Assembly: GCF_000003815.2 (NCBI RefSeq)
Contig: NC_049979.1
Coordinates: 25,664,090-25,704,414 of the forward strand
DNA: 40,325 nucleotides
Origin: Branchiostoma floridae
Taxonomy: Eukaryota; Chordata; Leptocardii; Amphioxiformes; Branchiostomatidae
Reading direction: 5' to 3'
Shown here in pieces: positions 29,342 through 40,325 of this stretch. Within the stretch, counting starts at the first letter, position 1. Every line of letters begins with the position of its first letter. Under the pieces are notes generated by a model. The model searched no databases and had not been told where the DNA came from. It saw only the letters and a program-made list of their open reading frames with translations. The position numbers were made by a program, and so were the translations under genes.

Positions 29342-32300
29342 AAAAAGCGCAAAACTATCTTACAGTTCGGGCGAGAACTGAAAGCGAAAAAAATAAAAAA
29401 TCACACTAGATATTTCATTTTTAAAATAATTTCTGCGGTTCTCTCTTCCTCTTACCATATCACGAGATCAATACATCGTGAATATGCGTTCTGTGATTCG
29501 ATTGTACTACAGCTATCGTGAAATACCCCCCCCCCCCCCGACCGCAAAACTAAAAGCAATCACAGTATACGTAATATGGTAAACTTTAAACTTTAAAGAA
29601 ATCAGTCTGTATCTTACTGATAAATGTACTTCGCTGTCTTGACATGTTTCTCCAAGAGCCATTTGTGATGTCATTGTTATTCCCTGCAAACTATGAAGTA
29701 TGCTTTAAGTGAAAGTATTTAAGAACAGAGGTGTCGAAACATGCCAGAAACGGATTTCAGGACGAAAACTAACGTTTGCTAATTTTCTTAAAAAACTTAA
29801 GATGTCGTAAGATGCTGATCTTTTTTACGTGCATAACGATAATAGTGTTAGATACAATTTCTTTCAATTTTGCTTTAAAAGTTGGGAAAATACACCATCT
29901 GGATTGTCTTTTATTTAAGTAACTTTCATTTTTCTTTAATGTGCTCCTTTTTTTATCAGACAAACATGAGAAGGAAGGTGGTCTAGAAATGAACCTCATC
30001 ATCTTAACGATATCTCACGGTCAAATTGCACCCAGAATGCAAGATTTCAAAATTCATTCTACAAACGAGCAAATAGATACCTTGCAATCTTTTCACATTC
30101 TATTATTTTATTCTGTTGTGTTAAGAAGAAAACAAAGAGGTATAAATTGATAGACGCGAAATTTGATTGTTATTTGTTTATACATTTAAATTGACTTTTG
30201 TGTTGGACACTGTGTGGTCTTCTTCTTTATCCCTTCTTTCACCATACCTTTTCATCTATGCCATCTACGTAGAGAGTACATATCTCTCCGGTCTTTTGAT
30301 GACACGCCGTTTCGAGAACCACACCGAACACTGTCATGTCTTCCTGCACGCTTCCCTGCCAACGTTCCGACCCGTGTACTCTTCCCATGACCACCTTTTC
30401 TTCTTCTATCATGCGCCGAAGTCTCTCAGATCTTTATCTACTCCGCCTCACGACTATATACCACACACCCTCCTCAACTAGATCTAGGGTGAAGCCAAGA
30501 AACAAATGTTTCCAGTAGTTGTGGCTTCCATCAATGGCGGTATTTATTCCTGGCGGTCATACGATCTTATCGCCATGATCTGATGGATAATAAACACGAA
30601 CGATGGAAGGGCACGGACAGACAGTCAATTAGCGGGTCTGCAAGCCGATCCGGGGGCTACCTTTTGGTTGTGCATGCCACGGACTCCGCCGTGCGCTGTA
30701 TGGTATTCATCAGACCCTGATGGAAACAACAAGCCCAATTCCGCAGTGAATATGGTGAGTATGGGGCCCGGCGACAGCCGCGGGAAATATGTACTCAGCT
30801 GTTGCGTTCCGATGACAGATAATCCCCCACGTGCTGACCCCGCCACAATCAACTGATACTCTATCCCCTTCCTGCCGTGCTTGGCCTGACATGTGTGATA
30901 TCTCTTGCTTTCCTTGGCGCCTCTGATAGACCTTTCCCGCGAGCTGCCGACGGCTTCCGAGAACCTCCGACTGGCTCAGAAGGCGGAGGACGGTCCACGC
31001 GACTATTACCGACGTCGTGCCGAAGTCTTCCGAAGTTGCTTGGAATTCCCAGCCGGAGGCTAGACTCATCAATCTTTCTCGTTTTTACCCCGGCATCAAC
31101 AAGACTGCTACTTTAGCACCCATGAATACTAAGTGGCTATTGTCCCCACAGTTGTCCCAGGCGCTTGGGAAGTTTGTGAAGGAGGCGGGCTGGCAATCAT
31201 ACGCCTTATTTATTTCCCCCCCAGAAGGAGCCCGCGGAGCGATATTGAGCCGCCGACTTCTGGGACCGCGCGTTTCTCCTGTTTCCTCCATCTTTCTGGG
31301 CCAATCTAACCGGCAGGAAAATGATGGAGGAGGAGTTGAGATTGACGAAGTACCGTCCGATATGTGGGGAGCGTGGCCTGGGCTGGCCGGGCCAAGACTT
31401 CTGGGTTCAAGTTCAACACCAACACACTGACTACACATATCCACCCTGCCTCCCTCAGCTAATTAAGAACAGTAATGTCTTTGTACGTGTGTTTTGTCGC
31501 GCACACTGCCGAGGTCATTGACGGGAGAGAAATGTTATAGGCCCAATAACACATCCAGACACTTCAACCCAAGCCTGAAGTACAAAAGCCTGGCGGGTCG
31601 GGTGGTAGGTGACAGGGGATGGAGACGGGAAAGCTTTACCTTGTTTCCAAGATCGTGTTCGCCGTGACCTTGCCAGTCAAAACCCTCACATGTGCCGGTG
31701 TAACTTTCTCAGGCACACAAAAGGCAAGGGCAATCGGAAATTAAGACCCACTGTAGGCGGGGCATTTCTTTCTTAATGTACACGGACAGATCTGGCAGCG
31801 CCCCAATCAAAATTACACACGTTCGGGGAAAACGTAAAATATGAGCACAGGTGCTAAAAACAAGGCCACATCCAAGAAGAACGTCTCCACAAACAAAACG
31901 GGTTACACTTAACGACTGGCAGATCTCAAGTTAAAACGCAGTGAAACCGACTATAAACTGGCCTGGGTTTATTTGGCTTTTTCGTAGGCAACGTTTTGTG
32001 GCCTTCTGCGTTGCGACAGTATATGCAATCTCTCCGAAGTGTGCTTGAATTTCAAATCTAATGAAATGATCTACTTGTTCAGGTGCTTCCCCAGTGCTCA
32101 AATAACAGAAGTAATAACTATAAAGACGAGAGCTCGTTGGCACCGCGGCTATGAAACTTTGTTTATGTTGCGTCTCCTTGGTCTTCTGTATCACTCACTA
32201 CAGCTGACCACTTTTAGGTGCAAACTCCTGATCCTTTCGCTCTGTCGTTTAATATGGCTAAACGTCAAGGAATTCTTCTTATTACAATCATAATCATAAC

Positions 32301-32999
32301 CAACACTTCTGACATTGTTGTATGCTCGTCTTCTGTATAAGACCTCTCTCGGGATTCCACCTAAGTTTCCTAACTAAAAGAAATAAAAAGAGGTTTTAAG
32401 CGAAAGAAAAAGGAAATAAAATTTTAAAATCTTCCATAAGTACTTTATGTTTGGGTCAAGAACGATACACAAGAATAAAAACAACACATGACGATTTATT
32501 CGTTTTTACCTTGACTGTAAGTAACCTCGAATCTCTGCACTTCCATTGAAAGCGTCATTGTGTTTACGCTGTTTGCCGTAAAAGAGAAAATAAGTTATAG
32601 CAGATAGACTTCAACGATATAGATAATTAAACATTTGACGAGAAAGACGCACTTTCGAGTACTCACAATAAAACACACGATAACTCACTCATTCTGTCGA
32701 CATCTTTGTGGCAAGTTGGGGCATAAAATTTTCCATCTAGCTTGCTAAAATTGACGTATGACCTCAAAACCTACTTCAGATAGCATCGGTACGTTTGTTT
32801 TTCTGTTATATGTGTGTTACTTTGTTGCGTTATGTTGCGTTGTTATGAATATGATATCTCTTTAAATGCGTTTATATTGATGTAAGCTTTACCATTGACA
32901 AGACAAAAAAGTACAGTGAACTATGAATTGGCCCATATGGGAAAATAGTCCTAGTATTGATGACCAATTCGTTGAGAAATATGTTTAAAGGAAACTTAA
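29342..32999. other. Intergenic, no gene recognised; GC-richer block 30640-31440
   Basis: 29342-30600 and 31550-32999 are AT-rich with nothing identified. 30640-31440 is markedly GC-richer, with overlapping long frames on both strands (plus 31017-31430, 137 codons; minus 31444-31085, 119 codons; minus 31072-30710, 120 codons). None shows a domain, and overlapping frames on opposite strands suggest composition rather than coding. It could be a conserved regulatory block or CpG-rich promoter. Confidence 0.45.
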
Positions 33000-33320
33000 A
33001 AGGCCATATTGATTTATCTATATGGATGACATCCTCTAGGAACTTTTAAACTTATGCGAGCGTGCGGATGAAAAATAAATGGCCCGAAAAATTTGCCTTC
33101 AAACTTTCATTTTTTGTTCTTCCACATCTTCTTCTTTGACCTTGAAAATGACGTTGGCATTCTATGACATTTAGTAGAGGTTTTCCGATATTTTGCTCAT
33201 TTTGCAGTTGCTTAATTTGTACGATTACTCACAGTATGGTTGAAAACGTTTATTTGGAAACAGCTTAAAAATGGATGCGTGATTGGATGTCATCCATATA
33301 GCCAAATCAACATGGCCTAA
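33000..33320. mobile_element. MITE family M1, copy 3
   Basis: Left AGGCCATATTGATTTATCTA then TATGGATGACATCC; right GGATGTCATCCATATAGCCA then AATCAACATGGCCTA. Perfect or near-perfect outer ~35-bp inverted repeats, the best-preserved ends of the three copies. No transposase frame. Confidence 0.9.
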
Positions 33321-35124
33321 CATAAAAAAAAAGAAAGAAAAGAAACGCTAGCAAACCCGACCCTCTGACCCTAGAAGCGTGTTCGCACATACACGGAACT
33401 GGTCCTCATATAAATCACAACTAGTACATGTTGAAAATCAATCTTGTAAAAAAAAATAGCTGAAACTGTATACCAGACGCCAAGAAAAGATTTCTTGGGC
33501 GTCTGGGGGCCTCAGTGCGTTGTCGTGCCGGGGGGAAAGTTAAATAAACTGCCGTTAAATACATCGAGATCTCGGGGCGACCCCGTGGCGAGGTGCGATG
33601 GTAAAAACAGGATGCACGTACTTGTGTGTAATACGGCGTGTCAGGAGTGAAAGCCCTACAACTTTAATTTGTTTATAAGGACTAAGAATCAGTCTTATCA
33701 CTGTCTCGTGTGTTTCATTACAAGCTAACCTTTGACCAATGGCGCTGCGTGTAACATTTTCCCCTAAGAGTCAACGAAGTTTTTCATTCGTCGATTTATA
33801 TTAGATCAAAATCAAAGTGGAAATCAGCATGGTAAGGTAGTGTTGATGAAGCATTGCTAGATCGTGACAGTACATGACTTTGCACACCTGTGTGTCATTT
33901 GACAGATAACTTTCTCCACATAAAAGCAACAATTAATTATGATAATAAAGCTACTGCAAATTCTTGCCCGAGGGCCAATTGCAAGTGACAAAAATGACAA
34001 ATAATGGTAATCAGTAAACTTAAACTAGTTAAAGATTTGGCTTCTTTTTATGAGAAAGTGGAAGACGAAAGATCCCATTTTTTTTCTGTAATGTGTGGGT
34101 GTTGCGACGTTAAAGGGAGAGAAGTTTTCTTTTTGTCTGTAAACGTGGAGATGTTAGGATAAAATTAATAGGCTGTTGTATCCATTATGCCTTCCTTTGC
34201 GATGATGGATCAATACTGAACAAGAGCTACCGTATTTTATCGATTAACGTACATCCTTTTTAAAGTTTGCAAAATTAAAAAGGTGCCACAACATGTTGCA
34301 ATAAATGGGAAAAGACCCCCGAGTTGAGCAAGGTAGTTCTAGGAAGGATGCAACCGTATGCAATATTTCGTCTATTCTGAATTTCTGAACCATTTTGTGG
34401 TAGGCGATTTACACGTTTGGCTGAGACAATGCTAGTCGGGAACACCAGCACTTTTACAAACTTAGCAAGGACATTGTGTAGGAGTCCTTGAGTTATGCAA
34501 AATAACTCTGGGGATTACAAGATACACGTTGTCCATCTTCAAGCAAAATTCTAACCCACTTCACGACTTCTAGACCAGCGACCTTGGCACCATACTCCCT
34601 TTCCCAGCATAGAGGCTTAGGCCATGTCGAAAATCATGAACCAGCATGCCCCATAGAAATAACCGACACCACTTCAGACGTCTGCGAAGGAGGCTATCAA
34701 AATATCGTCTGACCCTCTTTGAAATCAATGTTGATAAGTTTTGCGCCTCTTGTTCATGTGGCAGTAGAATTATCTTGTTATTAGTCGATGTATACGTTGC
34801 TTAATGCAATACCTCGATTTTTGACAATTTGTACATGTTCATATATGGTGGAACATGAACGATATCAAGAGTTTGCACATAAAACTAGGTGTGCGTGTGT
34901 TTTCATGTTTATATCGTCTTTTTCACCGTGACATGGTATATTTCTTTTCTGTTGGCAATCTAGAACTGGACACCTGCACACCTTACTCTCCTTTTCCAAG
35001 AGCTATCTGATACTCAAAAATTATGACCACAGCGTGTCCAGAACAGGAGATATTGAACCCGGAGGTTTCGCTGCAGTACCATAACACGTCGCTATGATCC
35101 AAGCATGTCAAGGTCTTATAATAG
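33321..35124. other. Intergenic, no gene recognised
   Basis: Contains a compact hairpin at 33473-33506 (CCAGACGCCAAGAAA with TTTCTTGGGCGTCTGG) and a further AATAAAG phrase near 33945 that may belong to an old retroelement end. No coding evidence. Confidence 0.5.
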
Positions 35125-35343
35125 CCCTGTCACATTTGGCGAAAATCGATCAGACGACGATTCTGCGGCAATCGCTCGAGCCTCGCTTATAATGATAACT
35201 TTATTGCACAACAATTATTCAAAGTATGGCTTATATGTGACAGGGACGGTTTTCAGGTGGAAAATACGCGCAACCCTCTGTCGATCTTAAATATTGGCGA
35301 TCTTCCATCGATACGCCCGAAGGTCGTGGATAATGTGACAGGG
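35125..35343. mobile_element. MITE family M3, copy 2 (uninterrupted)
   Basis: Ends CCCTGTCACATTTGGCG and GGATAATGTGACAGGG are inverted repeats. The inside contains a LINE-like 3' signature in reverse (ACTTTATTGCACAACAATTA). Compared with copy 1 it has about 30 bp more near the left end (GATCAGACGACGATTCTG) and lacks the LINE at 11471-11793. Confidence 0.8.
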
Positions 35344-36555
35344 GTATAAAGACCACCAGGCGTTCCCTAGCTATCTTGTGGACAGACATCCCAAACACAC
35401 AGCAGTCACTACAATACCTCCATTTCACGGAGGTACAAATGCAAGTTCAGCATACACAATGTAGTTAGATAGAATCTTTAGTGCAAAGCACGAACGGTAA
35501 ATATTGCCACCAAGCATTTTCTCCGGAAATTCAGCTCGCACGGTGAACAAATTGGAAGATCTTTCTTGACGATACCGCTGTTTTGGAAAACTTGTTGTTT
35601 GTGTATCGTTCTAGCACATCAATGACGAGAAAGAGCGAACCTGTCACCGGACCCATGCGTCCGCATGTTTTAACGGAGTGGTTTAATTTGCGGGAGGTTC
35701 CGAGGTTGACAGCCTGGCTTCCTCCTGTGTCAGTTGAAACAAAAGAAGATGTATTTTCGATGACTGTGGTCAACAAACGTTGTCAACGCCACACAATCAG
35801 TTCAGGGTTCGCAGACCCAATAACTCCATTGAATACTGTAAATGCATTTAAGTTCGCGGGATTTAATTTTGTTTTATACATATCTTGAATTGGTTTATCT
35901 TGTCTCATAGATTGTACAAATGAGGCTCTTATTAGCTTAATTGATTTTAAAAGATGGTCTTCACTACCAAAGTAGAATATGCGTGAAAGTTCATTCCCCC
36001 CTTGGTAAAATTCCATTTCATAATGAATTGTGCAAATAACTATTACATTTATCTAAGTTATGCAACTTACCCATGTCACAAGTATGAAATTCCCGTCATT
36101 TACCAGCAAGGACTTTTGGGACGTTCACGTTAACTATGCAAATGTGACCCTAATTTCCATAATTGGTACCTGTAGATATTCCACCTGCCATAAAGTACAA
36201 ACGTTGAATACAAGAAACTATTGGAATTACTAGATTTTCCTGATTAATCATGCACATAATAAAACCCCGTCTTACATTGTTCAGTTATCCTACTTGGATT
36301 ATTGAAAACAAACCGCTCCAGCAGTTCCAGAGTAACCTGTTAGGGGGCCAAAACAGCATCACTTCTTCCTTGTATCCGACGCTTTTTATCCATGGCCAAA
36401 GATACTAAAACAGGGAGTCCTGCTGCAGTACCAAGGTGCATCTCCAGGAGGCCCCAAATCGAACCTAGCCGTCGGGTCAACAACACCTACCCACGCACCA
36501 AATATTATGGATATTGCAATTGCTCGAAACGTTCTGGAGATATAGCACCGGACAC
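35344..36555. other. Intergenic, no gene recognised
   Basis: Opposed 101- and 81-codon frames at 35531-35888 have no known motif. 36110-36260 is AT-rich and faintly resembles the inverse of 21770-21900, an old shared repeat at best. Confidence 0.45.
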
Positions 36556-36652
36556 TCGGCGCACTCACGCGCACGCGCGCACACGCGCACATGCACCCAC
36601 GCGCACAAGCACACATGTGCACACGCACTCACGCGCACACGCACTCACGCCC
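36556..36652. repeat. Alternating purine-pyrimidine (CG/CA) tract
   Basis: Nearly continuous CA/CG dinucleotides (GCGCACGCGCGCACACGCGC and similar) for about 95 bp; a sequence type prone to Z-DNA. Confidence 0.9.
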
Positions 36653-37452
36653 AGCAAAACCATACCTTCATGAATCGCCAGGTATGGGTCTAGTCAAGTT
36701 TGTAGTTGGACCGTCACAAACAGCTTCAGTAAGGGGAATACTATAGGTGCACTATTTTGTGGGAGCATTATGTTGCGGTACAAAATTCATGTTACCGGAG
36801 TCATGTTATCGAAAAAGAACATGTTTTTCTGCAACATATAGATCTTTGTCGCGGCTGTTGCTTCCGTCACAGCCTGCTTGAAAATCGCGATCGTCCAACA
36901 AAATCTTGCGACGGCCTACGGTGAATATATGACCGCGCCGTATACGACTTTTGTACCACAATATTTTGCATGCCGTATTTTTATCTACACTTTATAGGGT
37001 GGGTGCATGCCTATTTTGCACCCGGATGATGCACCCATGCACCTCCCCCTTCGGGTCAACCTATGTGATTGATACACACAAATGCACTTCAGCCCCTGAA
37101 ATCATACATCATACGGTAACATGTCAAAAGTCACGTTCGCCTCCGTATGTGTGAACCGTCATTAATTACACCCAGGCCCCGTACAGTATCTCATTGTGTC
37201 CCTGTATGTTTACACACAACAAACCCTCGCATATAGACTGAAACCAAAAACACCAACTCTGGGTATCCACGTTTTCATTGAATAGATAATCAAAGGCAAT
37301 CAACTATAGAGCTTTCAGTACAAAAGGTTTTAAAGGTTTCGATTTTTTAAAGGTTTTATATGAGTATACTTTAAAATCAGAGGACGGACATAAAGCGGTA
37401 TTGATTTGTTTATTTCAGACATCAGACGTTTCACCAAGGTTTTAGCATCCAT
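36653..37452. other. Intergenic, no gene recognised
   Basis: No recognised feature. Confidence 0.5.
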
Positions 37453-37554
37453 CCTCCCTCCCTCCTCCCTCCCTCCCTCCCTCCCTCCCTCCTCCCTCCC
37501 TCCCTCCCTCCCTCCCTCCCTCCCTCCCTCCCTCCCTCCCTCCCTCCCTCCCTC
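37453..37554. repeat. (CCCT)n polypyrimidine tract
   Basis: About 100 bp of CCCT units with three CCT slips near the start. Pro/Ser and Gly/Arg frames across it are artefacts. Confidence 0.95.
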
Positions 37555-38226
37555 AATTCCTTCGTTGTTATTGTTATACATGTTCTCCTACTTAGTTGTA
37601 TCGTTTCATATCATTTTACTAGTACATTTATGTTACATATTTTGATAAATCCTTTTTACGTGTTACAAAATTTATGTAGTACTGTATTCACTGACTTTGC
37701 GTTACCATGTGGACATATTAGTACTAGTGTCCTGGTAACGAGAGGCGATTAGGTCACTCTCGTTCCCACATCTACATGGCGGATTGATTGAATCATCATT
37801 TCTCTATTTGTTCCTCATCAATTTACAGAACATTTCCGTAGCAATAAAATGGTTCTGATTTTAAGTCTTATATAAAACGTATAAACATCAATGTAAACTA
37901 AAATGTAAAATGTTCAATTTGACAATTATCAAAAGCGTGTGATACTTTATAAATAAAAAAAAGACAGCGTTTAGTTGTTTAAAACGCATGGATATCCTTA
38001 TGGCTAATAACAATAAAAATATCACTGCACAATATTCATCTACTTATTTATCTTGCAATTGGACACAAATGAGATGTCCCTTCAGTCGTGCAAATGAAAA
38101 TGAATGACAATGACATGAATGTAAATTACAGATAATACAATTAATTCATAACTAACTAGTTTAATTAATTAGCTGGTATTTCGAATATCGTATAGTTATT
38201 ATAGACTGCTGACACTAGACTGCCAA
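37555..38226. other. Intergenic, no gene recognised
   Basis: AT-rich; no feature. Confidence 0.5.
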
Positions 38227-38244
38227 AGAGAAGAGAAGAGAAGA

Positions 38245-38313
<69 letters not shown>

Positions 38314-38315
38314 TC
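38227..38315. repeat. (GA)n microsatellite
   Basis: AAGAG units followed by about 60 bp of nearly pure GA. Confidence 0.95.
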
Positions 38316-38716
38316 ATTATGCAGATAGATATTGGACAAGCATCAATCTTCATCACTACAATGTTTACTACACATCCTTTCATGAACTATTCAAACCATT
38401 AAACAGTTATCAGAGTGTGACATACAGGAAGGCTATTTTCGATGTCCTGACATAGTCTGTTTGTTTTTGATGTCCTGACATAGAAAAATGTATGTCCCTC
38501 GCCATCGGCCGACCGAAAAAAGGCTAGCGTCGTCAGGATCGACACAACATTTTGATCCTAGCCTCATGTATGGATATTTATCTGTTTTGACATTTGGCCT
38601 TCATCAGAGAAACTGACTCAATTGAATAATCCACGTGATCACGAAATCGTGTTGTTGTAAAAAAACTGATTTCAGTACAAACTTCGTCATTCGCAATAGT
38701 TTGGAATATAGTCACT

Positions 38717-38988
38717 GCGTGGGCTCATGTGGCGTAACGGCAGAGTGTTCGTCTCAGAACCACGTGGTCCTGACTTCAGATCCTGTCATGTCACCAATCT
38801 TGTGCTCTTGTAAAAAGGCACTTCCTCACTCCACCCAGGTGCAAAAATGGGTACCTGGTTTCGGCTGGGGAGGTAAAAGGCGGTGGAAGGACAGGGATGG
38901 GCTCCGTCTTCCATGATAATGTGTCCTAGACATAGTGGATAACAACCCACTGCCATGTGGCCTAAAGTTCAGTTCAGTTCAGTTCATC
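38717..38988 (+). mobile_element. tRNA-derived SINE with (TTCAG)n tail
   Basis: The head has an A-box-like TGGCGTAACGG (about 38731-38741) and a degenerate B box (ACTTCAGATCCTG, about 38775-38787), followed by AAATGGGTACCTGG and a GC-rich body. The 3' end is AAAGTTCAGTTCAGTTCAGT. The B box is decayed, so the copy is likely inactive. No clear target-site duplication was found. Confidence 0.75.
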
Positions 38989-40325
38989 CATCCGGTGACA
39001 CTATGAAGTTCTTCTATACGACTCTCCATAAAAAAGGCTATGGGAATACCTTTACCTGTACTTTCCTGGAGTGCAGAGCCATATCTTCCTCGTCTGTCTT
39101 AAAGCAAATAAAGAATATTGTCACTCATTCTGCATACATGTACTCGTAAATCCAATCAAATGCACGTTAGCTTTTTGTGTAATTGAGCGGAAGTCTGTTA
39201 CCAGAAATAGGATCAAGGTAACAACGGTTGGCTACAGCAATTAAAATCTGTAATCACTAACGACTTAGTGTTGTCTGCGTGTTTCGAAACACAGTTTTTA
39301 GCTGATTTCATCATATCAACTATTTAGATGTAGACAGAACTGTTGCAGCTTTTCGCGTGTGTGTGCGTATCGGAGAGTGTAAGGTTTGAAGGTTTTTTTT
39401 TTGACAGTTGGCTCGGCAGAGGTAGAAACTCGACATGGATAATTATAGAAATGAGTCCTGAGGATCTTCTCTCTCTCACAGCGATCGGTGTGCCCGCCAA
39501 TGGGATTCGCAGCATCGCTAATCAGGTCAGCGAAAAAACACGGGCGATAATTTTATCACAACAAGAATCCGTAATCTCGTAGATATGAAATTTCTGTTTT
39601 CCCTCCTTTTAAAATCTCGTTTCCGTAATCTCGTTTGTTGGGACTTTACAGTTATCTTTTTTTAACCCCCGGCCGGCTGATAAAATCTAGTTCAGCCCTC
39701 CTGGCGTGAATGTTTAGTTTTGGGGCGCTTTCACGGATCTTTGTGTCTTATTTTTGTTTTCCTCCAGGTAGAAATGTTCACACGCTAAAGTTTCTTTCAA
39801 CCAGCGGCTCCCATTCAGAGGCAGTCGGCGTGAAGAGTCCCGGTGTTGTGGCGTATATCCTTTACCCTCGGATCTTTTGTGACCAAAAAGCTTGCATTAC
39901 CTGTCTCAGGTTTCCCTATTATCTGGATGTTGTTCTAAGTCACAGGTATGAATATCTCGCTAACCCCCATCTCTTTAAAAGCGGCCGTCTAGAATTTCCA
40001 CGGCGAACTTAACATAGTTAAAGTTACGACCGAACAAGTTTCATGTGTTTATATAAACTTTACTATTGGGTAGATTTAAGGGTTTAGGAAAGACAAGACG
40101 AGTTTTGGTCCACTTCAAAGGCAGGATGCTTTGTTCGCTTGCTTTCACGTCGTGTATGTGGCTCCCGTAGGTATAAAGCTTCTCCATGTGTTTGTGTTTG
40201 GACAAGACTGGGGAGAAAGAAACTATATCTGTGGAGGCACAAAGACAAGTCGACCGGTAGGTCCGCAGTAAACAGGGGCGGTTACGTTTAATGTTGCTGT
40301 CAACAAACTTATGAGCCCTCACGGC
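38989..40325. other. Intergenic, no gene recognised
   Basis: Frames of 60-100 codons on both strands have no recognisable domain. Nothing else supported to the window end. Confidence 0.5.

Noticed and set aside
31017-31444. 137-codon plus and 119-codon minus frames as genes
   Set aside because: They overlap on opposite strands in a GC-rich block, show no domain and no obvious splice borders; composition explains them.
37330-37645. Gly/Arg- and Pro/Ser-rich frames
   Set aside because: Direct translation of the CCCT repeat.

Overview
The window reads as non-coding-rich, repeat-dense animal DNA, most likely from a lancelet (amphioxus, Branchiostoma) or a close invertebrate deuterostome. The reasons are: one intron-containing sulfatase gene with GT-AG introns, tRNA-derived SINEs, 5'-truncated LINE 3' ends with short tandem tails, many short inverted-repeat (MITE-like) elements, and long CA, GA, CTTT and CCCT microsatellites. 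The species assignment is inference; nothing here proves it.

Only one protein-coding gene can be supported. It is a complete six-exon arylsulfatase on the minus strand (27371 down to 22244). All five introns are GT-AG, and the spliced reading frame gives 548 residues with every key sulfatase residue present, including the Cys of C-S-P-S-R that becomes formylglycine. The protein starts with a membrane signal-anchor. It looks most like the ARSA/GALNS/steryl-sulfatase group, and its C-terminal half looks closest to the STS/ARSD/E/F/H branch.

Layout: 1-6570 is intergenic with LINE 3' ends, one copy of MITE family M1, a foldback element and a decayed SINE. 6570-11310 is intergenic with GT arrays, a 250-bp CTTT/CTTC tract and a few GC-richer blocks. 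11311-13081 holds a MITE (family M3) interrupted by a LINE 3' end, a 140-bp tandem duplication and a near-perfect 100-bp-arm hairpin. 14350-17380 is a dense cluster of a LINE end, a GIY-YIG/Penelope-like remnant, a SINE with target-site duplication, a 16-bp minisatellite, an M2 MITE, a large foldback element and a second SINE. 17380-22240 has a half M2 element, two inverted G/C-rich arrays and a 460-bp MITE. 22244-27371 is the sulfatase gene, whose introns have themselves taken in MITEs, a foldback, a LINE tail and a long CA array. 27400-40325 is intergenic again with further M1, M2 and M3 copies, a third SINE, microsatellites and a GC-richer block at 30640-31440.

Three MITE families (M1, M2, M3) are each present more than once, so the window supports its own family comparisons. 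I found no multi-gene system, operon or novel enzyme cluster. The most unusual items are structural: the long hairpins, the mutually exclusive intronic hairpins next to exon 5, and the inverted G-rich arrays.
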